Below, in pieces: positions 16,604-24,118 of a stretch of 31,030 nt of DNA. The notes beneath the pieces were generated by a model, which searched no databases, was not told the origin of the DNA, and saw nothing but the letters and a program-made list of their open reading frames with translations. Both the position numbers and the translations under genes were made by a program. Every line of letters begins with the position of its first letter. Within the stretch, counting starts at the first letter, position 1. Origin of the DNA: Alistipes sp. (GTDB lineage: Bacteria > Bacteroidota > Bacteroidia > Bacteroidales > Rikenellaceae); NCBI GenBank assembly GCA_020026435.1, contig JAHHQK010000027.1:1-31030 (forward strand). The letters run 5' to 3'.

Positions 16604-19600
16604 ATGCAAAAATTGAAATATATACTGCTCTCGATCCTGCTCCTTGGTCAGGTGGCGGCATCGGCGGCTGCGTCTTTGGATTTTCGCACCTTGTCGGTCA
16701 ACGACGGGTTGTCGCAGAATACGGTATTGGCACTTTCGGAGGATCCGCTGGGGCGGATGTGGATGGGTACGCAGGACGGTCTGAACCGCTACGACGGCTA
16801 CTCCTTCACGCTCTTCCGCCACGACGAAAACGACCCCGGGAGCCTGGGTGACAACTTCATCAACTCGCTCCTTTCGGACGGCGGGCGGATGTGGATCGGT
16901 ACCTCGGTGGGATTGTCGTGCTACGATGCCGCGACCGATTCGTTCGAGAATTTCTACCTGGAGGGGCGTCCCATGCAGGTATTCGACATCGTGCCCTGCG
17001 ATACGTGCCTGCTTTTGGCCACGGATCTGGGTGTGGTGATCTTCGACCGCGCGACGCACAAGATCGAGATCAAGGTCTTCATGAAGAATGTCGTCGTACG
17101 CACGATCCACCCCGCGGGCATGGGTTTCCTGGTGGGAACTTCGGAGGGCGTCTATAATTTCTCGCTGGCCTACGGCACGATGGAGCGCATCCTGCCGCAG
17201 ATGGCGCGGGCCGATGTGGTGTCGATCATCAGCGACGACGAGGGCTTCTGGATCGGAACCCACGGCGACGGACTCTTCCGCCTGAACAACAAACGCCGCG
17301 TGGTGGCCCACTACACGACGGTGGACAGCCCCGGTCTGGTGTCGAACTACGTCCGCATCTTGAAAATCGATGACCATAAACGCTTGTGGGTGGGTACTTT
17401 CGACGGACTTTCCCTGCGCGACCCCCTCACCGGAGCGTTCGAGTCCTATGTCCATACCCGCCGCGAAGGCTCGCTGAGCCACAACTCGATCCGCTCGATG
17501 TTCATCGACCGCCAGCAGGGCGTGTGGCTCGGCACCTACTACGGAGGTGTGAGCTACTACCATCCCCTGGCCCGCCGTTTCTTTGCGGAGCGGCATTTGC
17601 AGTCGGGTAACACGATGATGGACAATACCGTAGACTGCATCTCGGAGGACGACGACCACAACCTGTGGATCGGAACGAACGACAACGGTCTGAACTTCTA
17701 CGAGGCCCGCACCTGGCGTTTCGAGAATTTCTCGGTGGGCAACCGCAAGCTGCTCTCGAACAACATCAAGAGCCTGCTGCCGGATCGCGGCAAACTTTGG
17801 ATCGGAACTCATGCCGGAGGTCTGAGCTGCCTGGATATCGCCTCCCGGCAGGTGCGCCATTTCCCGATCAATGCCAATATCCCGATCAACAACAGTTGCT
17901 ATGCCCTGATGAAGGACGAGGGCGAGGGTCTGTGGGTTGGTTCGCTCAACGGTTTGCTTCGCTTCGACAGTCGTACGGGACGTTTTACGGCCCATCCCGT
18001 CACGGAGCTGGAACCTCGATTGAAATCTTTACAAATCAACTCCTTGAGGCGCGACTCGAAGCGCCGCGTGTGGATCGGTACTCCGTCGGGCCTTTACCTC
18101 TACCTGCCCGAGAGCCGCGAGGTGTTGTCGCTCAATCTCAACGCCACGCTCGGCGAGGGGGGCAGCATTCCCTACGAGGTGGCGGTGATGGGCATCATGG
18201 AGGATTCGCGCCACAACATCTGGATCGGTACGCGTCAGGGCCTCTACCGCTACAAGGAGGCCGAGAAGAAGTTCGACCGCTATACGGTCAAGGACGGTCT
18301 GCCGAACAACATCGTCTATGGAATCCTCGAGGACGAGTTGTCGCGACTGTGGATCTCGACCAACGGGGGACTGTCGTGCTTCAATGTCGAAAAGGACTTC
18401 TTCCGCAACTACACCGTGCGCGACGGAATCGCCAACAGCCAGTTCAACCCCTATGCCTACTTCAAGGGCCACGACGGAATGTTCTACTTCGGCGGTATCG
18501 GCGGTCTGACGTGCTTCCGTCCCCACGAACTGGTCGACAATCCCTTCACGCCCCAGCCGCAGATCCTCGATGTGCGCGTGCTCGATGCCGACCGCCATAC
18601 CCGCATCACGCGCGACGATTACGGACGGGTTGTCCGGGCGGAGTTTCCCTTCCGCAGGAACATCTTTACGGTGGATTTTGCCGTGATGAATCCCCTCTCC
18701 GACGGTCACAATACCTATTCCTATTGTCTGGAGGGCTTCAACAACCGCTGGTATGAGACCTCCAACCGCGAGGTGACCTACTCGAACCTCAGTCCCGGTA
18801 CCTACCGCTTCCTCGTGCGTGCGGCCAACAACGACGGACGCTGGAACAATGAGGAGGTGGTGACCGAGATCTGCGTGCTGCCCATGTGGTGGCAGACGCT
18901 CGCGGCCCGCATCCTGTGGGTGTTGCTGGTCATCGGGGTGCTGGGTGCGATGATCTGGGCGGTGCTGTGGCGTCTGAAGATGAAGATGCAGCTGAGACTG
19001 GAGCGTATGGAGAAGCAGCAGATCGGCGACCTGAGCCAGGAGAAGATCCGCTTTTACATCAACCTTTCGCATGAACTGCGCACGCCGCTGACCCTCATCA
19101 TGTCCCCCTTGCAGGAGATTCGCGAACACGGCATGGTCGACAAGTATGTGGGCTCGCGTCTGAACTATATCTACCGCAACAGCCTCAAGCTGCTCCACCT
19201 GGTCAACCAGCTCATCGACTACCGCAAGGCCGAGCAGGGCGTCTTCCGCATGAGGGTCGCCATGCAGGACGTCGATGCTATCGTGGGCGAGGTGTTCTCG
19301 ATGTTCGAGGACCGTGCTCAGAACCGCGACATGGACTACATACTCAGCTCCGACCTCAAGGGCGAACTGCTGCCCGTGGACCGTATGTTCATCGAGATGA
19401 TCCTGACCAACCTGCTCTCCAATGCCTTCAAGTTCACGCCTAACGGCGGCATCATCCGGGTGTCGTTGCAGCGCGGGGTGGGTTCGTTCAGCCTCACGGT
19501 GCGCGACAACGGCGTGGGTATGAGCCCCGAGCTGCAACGACACGCCTTCGACCGTTTCTACCGCAAGGAGGACGGGCCGACGAGCGGCGGACTGGGACTT

Positions 19601-21037
19601 TCGATCGTCCACCGCATCGTCGAGATGCACGAGGGTACGATCACGCTCGACAGCGAGGAGGGCAAGTTCTGCGAATTTGTCGTCACCCTGCCCGACAGCA
19701 TGGAGGCCTACCCGCGGGAGAAGCACGCTCGTGAGGACGACCTGCGCGGGTCGATCATCCGCGATGCCGTCCTGCCCGACGAGTGGTCGAGCGACGAGGA
19801 GATCGTGGAGCTGGTTCACGACACGATCGACACGGAGGAGAAACACGAGGTGATCCTCCTGGTGGAGGCCAACACCGAGGTGTCGCACTATATCGCCGAG
19901 CATTTCAACTCGCGCTACGAGGTGAAGATCGTCTCCGACGGCAACGACGCCCTCGAACGCCTCAAGGACATCGAACCCGATCTGGTCATCGCCGACCGTA
20001 TGCTCCCCGGCATGGATGGACTGAGGCTCTGCCAGGCCATCAAGCAGAATATCCGCACGTGTCACATCCCCGTGATCCTGCTCGCTCCTGACGGAGGGGT
20101 CGAGGAACAGATCACCGGCATCGAGGCGGGTGCAGACGGATATCTGCCGATGCCGCTTTCGGTGTCGTTGCTCCGGGCCAAGGTCCAGAACCTGCTCAAG
20201 GCGCGTTATCGGATGCGCCATCACTACTCCGACGATGCTGAGATCGATCCCGAGAAGATCACCTCCAACTCGATGGACGGCGAGTTCCTCAAGAAGGCCA
20301 TCCGTATCGTCGAGGAGAACATGGACAACGAGGAATTCTCGTCCAACGACTTTAGCAAGGCGCTCTGCATGAGCCGTTCAAATCTCCACCTCAAGATGAA
20401 GTCCATCACCGGAGAGTCGGCCACGAAGTTCATCCGCAAGATCCGCTTCAACTACGCCTGCAGACTGCTCCTGGAGCGCAAGCATTCGATCGCCGAGATC
20501 AGTTCGATGGTGGGATTCAACTCCCCGTCGTACTTCGCCACCAGCTTCAAGAAGCACGTGGGGTGTCTCCCGACGGAGTATCTGCGCAACCGTTCCAAGG
20601 TCGAAGCCGAGATATCGGTTACTTCGGAACCCTCTTCGAAGCGTTCGCATCGGGGTGGTAAGTCCTCGAAAGCGGCCGAGGAATCCATGGTCGGAGAGGT
20701 CGCCGCAAGTGAATCTTTCGAGCTCATGAAGGACGAGTCGACCTCTGTGCGCGGTAACGGTGATTCCGAAAAATCTGTCCGCACGACACTTTCGGCGAAA
20801 TCTTCGATGAAGAAGGGGACTGCGACGGCTGATTCCCACTCGAAGAAGGAGGCCCCGACAAACAACCGCGAGGAGGCTGCCGCTTCGGAACGTCATGCCG
20901 TGACTCTGAAACGGGGTGGACGTGCGTCCGCTTCGCGCAAGACCGCGCAGAATGTTACGGCTTCGGATTCGGGGAAGAAGCCGGAGAAAGATTCGGAAAA
21001 ACCCCACGGAAAGGACATTGATCCTGATGCCGAATAA
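16604..21037 (+). CDS. Hybrid two-component regulator (HTCS) with degenerate receiver and long C-terminal tail
   Basis: A one-protein sensor-kinase-regulator of 1477 residues. In order it has a signal peptide (about 1-22), a periplasmic sensor of two seven-bladed propellers built from repeats such as RMWMGTQDGLNRYDGYSF and LWIGTNDNGLNFYEA (about 25-640), a Y_Y_Y domain (about 650-755), a membrane helix near 760-795, HisKA with His823 in LSHELRTPLT, HATPase_c with LTNLLSNAFKF, DNGVGMS and GGLGLSIV, a receiver (about 1080-1200), and an AraC HTH (about 1225-1330). A Ser/Lys/Glu-rich tail of about 145 residues follows. The receiver keeps Asp1131 but has Ala1089, Ala1161 and Met1183 where an acidic residue, Thr/Ser and Lys are expected. 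It probably senses a heparan oligosaccharide and controls both divergent arms. That link is inference from position. Confidence 0.93.
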   Translation: MQKLKYILLSILLLGQVAASAAASLDFRTLSVNDGLSQNTVLALSEDPLGRMWMGTQDGLNRYDGYSFTLFRHDENDPGSLGDNFINSLLSDGGRMWIGTSVGLSCYDAATDSFENFYLEGRPMQVFDIVPCDTCLLLATDLGVVIFDRATHKIEIKVFMKNVVVRTIHPAGMGFLVGTSEGVYNFSLAYGTMERILPQMARADVVSIISDDEGFWIGTHGDGLFRLNNKRRVVAHYTTVDSPGLVSNYVRILKIDDHKRLWVGTFDGLSLRDPLTGAFESYVHTRREGSLSHNSIRSMFIDRQQGVWLGTYYGGVSYYHPLARRFFAERHLQSGNTMMDNTVDCISEDDDHNLWIGTNDNGLNFYEARTWRFENFSVGNRKLLSNNIKSLLPDRGKLWIGTHAGGLSCLDIASRQVRHFPINANIPINNSCYALMKDEGEGLWVGSLNGLLRFDSRTGRFTAHPVTELEPRLKSLQINSLRRDSKRRVWIGTPSGLYLYLPESREVLSLNLNATLGEGGSIPYEVAVMGIMEDSRHNIWIGTRQGLYRYKEAEKKFDRYTVKDGLPNNIVYGILEDELSRLWISTNGGLSCFNVEKDFFRNYTVRDGIANSQFNPYAYFKGHDGMFYFGGIGGLTCFRPHELVDNPFTPQPQILDVRVLDADRHTRITRDDYGRVVRAEFPFRRNIFTVDFAVMNPLSDGHNTYSYCLEGFNNRWYETSNREVTYSNLSPGTYRFLVRAANNDGRWNNEEVVTEICVLPMWWQTLAARILWVLLVIGVLGAMIWAVLWRLKMKMQLRLERMEKQQIGDLSQEKIRFYINLSHELRTPLTLIMSPLQEIREHGMVDKYVGSRLNYIYRNSLKLLHLVNQLIDYRKAEQGVFRMRVAMQDVDAIVGEVFSMFEDRAQNRDMDYILSSDLKGELLPVDRMFIEMILTNLLSNAFKFTPNGGIIRVSLQRGVGSFSLTVRDNGVGMSPELQRHAFDRFYRKEDGPTSGGLGLSIVHRIVEMHEGTITLDSEEGKFCEFVVTLPDSMEAYPREKHAREDDLRGSIIRDAVLPDEWSSDEEIVELVHDTIDTEEKHEVILLVEANTEVSHYIAEHFNSRYEVKIVSDGNDALERLKDIEPDLVIADRMLPGMDGLRLCQAIKQNIRTCHIPVILLAPDGGVEEQITGIEAGADGYLPMPLSVSLLRAKVQNLLKARYRMRHHYSDDAEIDPEKITSNSMDGEFLKKAIRIVEENMDNEEFSSNDFSKALCMSRSNLHLKMKSITGESATKFIRKIRFNYACRLLLERKHSIAEISSMVGFNSPSYFATSFKKHVGCLPTEYLRNRSKVEAEISVTSEPSSKRSHRGGKSSKAAEESMVGEVAASESFELMKDESTSVRGNGDSEKSVRTTLSAKSSMKKGTATADSHSKKEAPTNNREEAAASERHAVTLKRGGRASASRKTAQNVTASDSGKKPEKDSEKPHGKDIDPDAE

Positions 21038-21073
21038 AAGCGGGGAAAGTACCCGCTCGGAATTTCCGTAATG

Positions 21074-21117
21074 AAAAACCGACCTGTCTTCAAAATTCAG
21101 AAGACAGGTCGGTTTTT
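21074..21117. terminator. Bidirectional terminator between the HTCS gene and the winged-helix regulator
   Basis: A perfect 18-bp stem, arms at 21074-21091 and 21100-21117, with an 8-base loop. Both ends carry A/T runs, so it can stop the regulator gene on the plus strand and the convergent small operon on the minus strand. Confidence 0.93.
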
Positions 21118-21136
21118 TTAGGTGTGTGGTGCGAAT

Positions 21137-21421
21137 CTATTTTACGATGTAACTTTTCAGGGCATCGACATATTCGGCAAAGGCTTGGCGTCCTATGTCG
21201 GTGATCCGGCATAAGGTCTGGGGCTTCTTCCCTTGAAAGGTCTTTTCCACCACGATATATCCCGCCTGAGCCAATTTATCGATCTGCACGGACAGATTGC
21301 CTGCCGTGGCACCCGTCTCCTCCCTGAGGTACACGAAGTTGGCTTCTTCCGCCTCGATGAGTATCGACATGACGGCCAGCCGCAGTTCGGAGTGCAAAAG
21401 CGGATTTAATTCTTTGAACAT
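21137..21421 (-). CDS. Small winged-helix transcriptional regulator (HTH_34-like)
   Basis: A 94-residue DNA-binding protein. The sequence MFKELNPLLHSELRLAVMSIL, then FVYLREETGATAGNLSVQIDKLAQAGYI (helix-turn-helix) and VVEKTFQGKKPQTLCRITDIGRQAFAEYVDAL (wing plus last helix), is the pattern of short winged-helix regulators of the HTH_34/MarR-like type. It starts 2 bases after the stop of the upstream membrane protein gene, so the two form an operon and very likely work together. There are no extra domains for ligand binding. Its target is unknown; autoregulation of this operon is the simplest guess. Confidence 0.85.
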   Translation of the reverse strand: MFKELNPLLHSELRLAVMSILIEAEEANFVYLREETGATAGNLSVQIDKLAQAGYIVVEKTFQGKKPQTLCRITDIGRQAFAEYVDALKSYIVK

Positions 21422-21423
21422 GA

Positions 21424-22053
21424 TTACTGGCGTTTGGTTTGGTTGATGAGTATGTGACCCGGGATGATTTCCATGAACATAAATATTACCGTGAGGACGA
21501 CGAATGTGAAGGCTGTGCCCGATACCATGGCATACTGGATGACGGGAATGAGGGCTAAGGCTAAGATTCCGCCGATGATTAAGGGCCGGAAGTTGAGGAT
21601 GTAGCCCGTGATGGTGTGGCCTACGCCGAGCAGCAACAGGATAGCCGTAAGGTTATAGCAGGAGGTGATATAGAACATAAGATTCGAATTTTCTTCGTCG
21701 AGGGCGCCATAGATGGCAATCGGGGTGAAGATGACGACGATTGCTCCGATTACAATCCACAATTTGCTGATGACGGTATCGAGCAGGGTGTTGGCACTTT
21801 CTTCGGTAGGCTTATGGAAGAACATCTTGGTCGAGATCAGCCCGAAAACGGGGATTAACAACCACAGTGCTGCGCAATAGGGGGAGTCGGTCAGTCGGAA
21901 GGCGAACCACACGATTAGAATGGTGATCAGGGTGGAGTAACCCCACGTTAACATCGGAATGGCGGCATTGCGGGCCAATTTTTTGCGAGTCGCAGTGATC
22001 GTGCGGTCGATCAGCTCCAGACTCTCCATCGGATTGAGTTCTTGGTCTTTCAT
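21424..22053 (-). CDS. Six-helix inner-membrane protein of unknown function
   Basis: A 209-residue protein I cannot assign to a named family. A hydrophilic N-terminus (MKDQELNPMESLELIDRTIT, residues 1-20) continues with a basic stretch, ATRKKLAR, and is followed by six hydrophobic segments: about 33-52, 57-78, 92-112, 125-147, 152-170 and 177-200. There is no signal peptide. It is the first gene of a two-gene operon with a winged-helix regulator and has a good promoter. Membrane proteins paired in this way with HTH_34-type regulators are common in Bacteroidota, but the role of the pair is not known to me. Confidence 0.82.
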   Translation of the reverse strand: MKDQELNPMESLELIDRTITATRKKLARNAAIPMLTWGYSTLITILIVWFAFRLTDSPYCAALWLLIPVFGLISTKMFFHKPTEESANTLLDTVISKLWIVIGAIVVIFTPIAIYGALDEENSNLMFYITSCYNLTAILLLLGVGHTITGYILNFRPLIIGGILALALIPVIQYAMVSGTAFTFVVLTVIFMFMEIIPGHILINQTKRQ

Positions 22054-22117
22054 GGTCTTGTCTTTTTTTTAGGTGTTTGTTTTTTTGTATTTGCCGGCTT
22101 TGTTTCTTTTTCTGATG

Positions 22118-22149
22118 CAAATATAAAGTAGTTTATAATATAAACCAAA
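22118..22149 (-). promoter_or_regulatory. Promoter of the membrane-protein/winged-helix operon
   Basis: On the minus strand TTTG (22146-22149) is separated by 20 bases from TATATTTG (22118-22125), a full match to the Bacteroidota -33/-7 consensus. The -7 box is 64 bases upstream of the start codon. Confidence 0.75.
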
Positions 22150-22223
22150 TAAAAATCAAAAAAAATTCGGATTTGATATGAAATTTTTTTTGTGGCGGCT
22201 TGTGGCGGCTTGGTGGGGGGGAT

Positions 22224-22258
22224 AAAAAAGCCGAAGACCTCACAACGGGGTCTTCGGC
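22224..22258 (-). terminator. Terminator of prs
   Basis: A 10-bp GC-rich stem, arms at 22230-22239 and 22249-22258, with a 9-base loop. On the minus strand it is followed directly by a run of six T (22224-22229). It starts 24 bases past the prs stop. Confidence 0.9.
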
Positions 22259-22281
22259 AGGAGTATCGTATGAATCGACTT

Positions 22282-23223
22282 CTATTTGAAGAAGATCGAC
22301 GAGATCTCTTTGTAGTTGTAGACGCGCTCGATGACATCAGCAAAGAGGTCGGCAATCGAGAGCACCGTGAACTTGTGCAGATCGCGGTCGGGGTTCAGCG
22401 GAATGGTGTCGGTGACGATCACCTCCTCGAGTGAGCTCTGGTTGATGCGGTCATAGGCCGGACCCGAGAGCACGGGGTGGGTGATGGCGCAACGTACGCT
22501 CTTGGCACCGCGTGCCATCAGCATATCGGCGGCCATGCAGATCGTACCTGCGGTATCGATCATGTCGTCGACGATCAGGATGTTACGACCCTCGACATCG
22601 CCGATGGCGGTCATCTTGCCCACGACGTTGGGTTTCGCACGCTCCTTGTGGGAGATGATGATGGGCGTACCCAGCAACTTGGCATAGGTGTTGGCGCGTT
22701 TGGCACCGCCCATGTCGGGAGCGGCGATCGAGAGGTCCTCGATGTTGAGGCTCTTGATGTAGGGCACGAAGATACCGCTGGCGTAGAGGGCGTCCACCGG
22801 CACATCGAAGAAGCCCTGGATTTGGTCGGCGTGGAGGTCCATGGTCATGATGCGGTCCACACCGGCGGCCATCAGCAGGTTAGCCACCAGCTTGGCACCG
22901 ATCGGCACACGCGGACGGTCCTTGCGGTCCTGACGGGCCCAGCCGAAGTAGGGCATGACGGCCACGACCTTGTAAGCCGAAGCACGACGTGCGGCGTCGA
23001 TCATCATGAGCAGCTCCATGAGGTTGTCCGAAGGCGGGAAGGTGGATTGAACGATAAAGACCGTGCAGCCACGGATTGACTCATTGAAGCAGGGTTGGAA
23101 CTCGCCATCGCTGAAGCGCAGGACCTCAGACTGACCCAAAGACGTTCCAAAACTTGCGGCGATTTTGGTTGCCAGATACTCGGAACCACAGCCTGCAAAA
23201 ATTTTAATTTTATGGATAGCCAT
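22282..23223 (-). CDS. prs: Ribose-phosphate pyrophosphokinase (PRPP synthetase)
   Basis: Makes PRPP from ribose 5-phosphate and ATP for nucleotide, histidine and tryptophan synthesis in the cytoplasm. The frame is open 12 codons further upstream, but I chose the ATG at 23223: MAIHKIKIFAGCGSEYLATKIA gives the normal family start and 313 residues, and the longer form would overlap the promoter box. Motifs are FSDGEFQPCFNESIRG, MPYFGWARQDRKDRPRVPIGAKLVANLL (ATP-binding loop), DRIMTMDLHADQIQGFF and the PRPP-binding ILIVDDMIDTAGT. It is a class I enzyme with no obvious defect. It stands alone, with its own promoter and terminator. Confidence 0.96.
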   Translation of the reverse strand: MAIHKIKIFAGCGSEYLATKIAASFGTSLGQSEVLRFSDGEFQPCFNESIRGCTVFIVQSTFPPSDNLMELLMMIDAARRASAYKVVAVMPYFGWARQDRKDRPRVPIGAKLVANLLMAAGVDRIMTMDLHADQIQGFFDVPVDALYASGIFVPYIKSLNIEDLSIAAPDMGGAKRANTYAKLLGTPIIISHKERAKPNVVGKMTAIGDVEGRNILIVDDMIDTAGTICMAADMLMARGAKSVRCAITHPVLSGPAYDRINQSSLEEVIVTDTIPLNPDRDLHKFTVLSIADLFADVIERVYNYKEISSIFFK

Positions 23224-23245
23224 AGAGTACGGATTTAAGACTTTG

Positions 23246-23253
23246 CAAATATA
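23246..23253 (-). promoter_or_regulatory. -7 box of prs
   Basis: CAAATATA on the plus strand is TATATTTG on the minus strand, matching TAnnTTTG, 22 bases upstream of the chosen start codon. The -33 element is weak. Its position supports the shorter prs start. Confidence 0.55.
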
Positions 23254-23305
23254 GGACAAACGGTCGAGAAAACAGCCTTTTTTGGTAACAGTTTTTTAAC
23301 ATTGG

Positions 23306-23899
23306 TTAAACATTCAGGCATTCTCCGATGAAATTCAGCACTTCATCGCGTCCCGTGGCCGCTTCCGACGAGGTGAGCAGCATGGGGGGCAGCTCCTCCC
23401 ACTGCTCGGCGAGCTGCTTTTTGTAGCGGGCGATGCTTTGGGCGCACTGGTTTTTGGAGAGTTTGTCGGCCTTGGTGAAGATGATGCCGAAGGGCACGCC
23501 GTTTTCGCCGAGCATCTCGATGAATCGGAGGTCGATTTTCTGCGGTTCGAGTCTTACGTCGACCAGCACGAACAGGAAGTGCATCTTCTCGCACTTGAGC
23601 ACATAGTCGGTGATGATCTTTCCGAAGTCGCTCCGCTGGCTCTTCGAGGTGCGGGCGTAGCCGTAGCCCGGCAGGTCGACCAGGTACCACTCGTTGTTGA
23701 TCAGGAAGTGGTTGATGAGCTTGGTCTTGCCGGGAGTTCCCGAGACCTTGGCCAGCCCCGAATGGTTGGTCAGCATATTGATCAGCGATGATTTGCCCAC
23801 ATTGCTGCGCCCGATGAAGGCGATGTCCTTCAGCGAGTCCTTGGGTACTTGCGAGATGCGCTCCGAGGAGCATTTGAATTCGGCTTTACGTATCTGCAT
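23306..23899 (-). CDS. engB: Ribosome biogenesis GTP-binding protein EngB/YsxC
   Basis: An essential-type small GTPase that assists assembly of the large ribosomal subunit. The frame is open 57 codons upstream, but the ATG at 23899 gives MQIRKAEFKCSSERISQVP, the usual family start, and 197 residues, and leaves the promoter box at 23918-23925 outside the gene. GTPase motifs are G1 GRSNVGKSS (about 30-38), G2 around KVSGTPGKTKL, G3 DLPGYG, G4 TKAD and G5 SSE. The YARTSKSQRSDF switch II extension is typical for EngB. It lies between prs and the GH97 gene, all on the minus strand, but appears to have its own promoter. Confidence 0.95.
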   Translation of the reverse strand: MQIRKAEFKCSSERISQVPKDSLKDIAFIGRSNVGKSSLINMLTNHSGLAKVSGTPGKTKLINHFLINNEWYLVDLPGYGYARTSKSQRSDFGKIITDYVLKCEKMHFLFVLVDVRLEPQKIDLRFIEMLGENGVPFGIIFTKADKLSKNQCAQSIARYKKQLAEQWEELPPMLLTSSEAATGRDEVLNFIGECLNV

Positions 23900-23917
23900 A
23901 ACTCTTTGATTTTGGAG

Positions 23918-23925
23918 CAAAGATA
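23918..23925 (-). promoter_or_regulatory. -7 box of engB
   Basis: TATCTTTG on the minus strand matches TAnnTTTG, 18 bases upstream of the engB start codon. No clear -33 box is visible at standard spacing. Confidence 0.5.
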
Positions 23926-24068
23926 CGAAAACAGATTCAAATACGGACTGCTTTCGGAAGAATAATATGAAATGACGGGATTCCATTCCGTCCTGGGAAT
24001 TGGGCCTTATGGGTTCCGGGGCTGTCTTTGAGAGCGTACCCGTCCGCGGATGAGGACCGTATTCATGC

Positions 24069-24098
24069 AAAAGGAGGGTGCGAGAATCCGCACCCTCC
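24069..24098 (-). terminator. Terminator of the GH97 gene
   Basis: A perfect 10-bp stem, arms at 24073-24082 and 24089-24098, with a 6-base loop, followed on the minus strand by TTTTGC. It starts 20 bases after the GH97 stop. Confidence 0.8.
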
Positions 24099-24118
24099 CG
24101 ATAAAGAATCTTTCGACC

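Noticed and set aside
18029..20224. A 731-codon minus-strand frame opposite the hybrid regulator
   Set aside because: Same explanation: it is the complement of a conserved kinase/receiver region and has no start signal.
22191..22210. Tandem duplicate of TGTGGCGGCT upstream of the membrane-protein operon
   Set aside because: Only two copies of 10 bases and outside the promoter. Too little to support a function.
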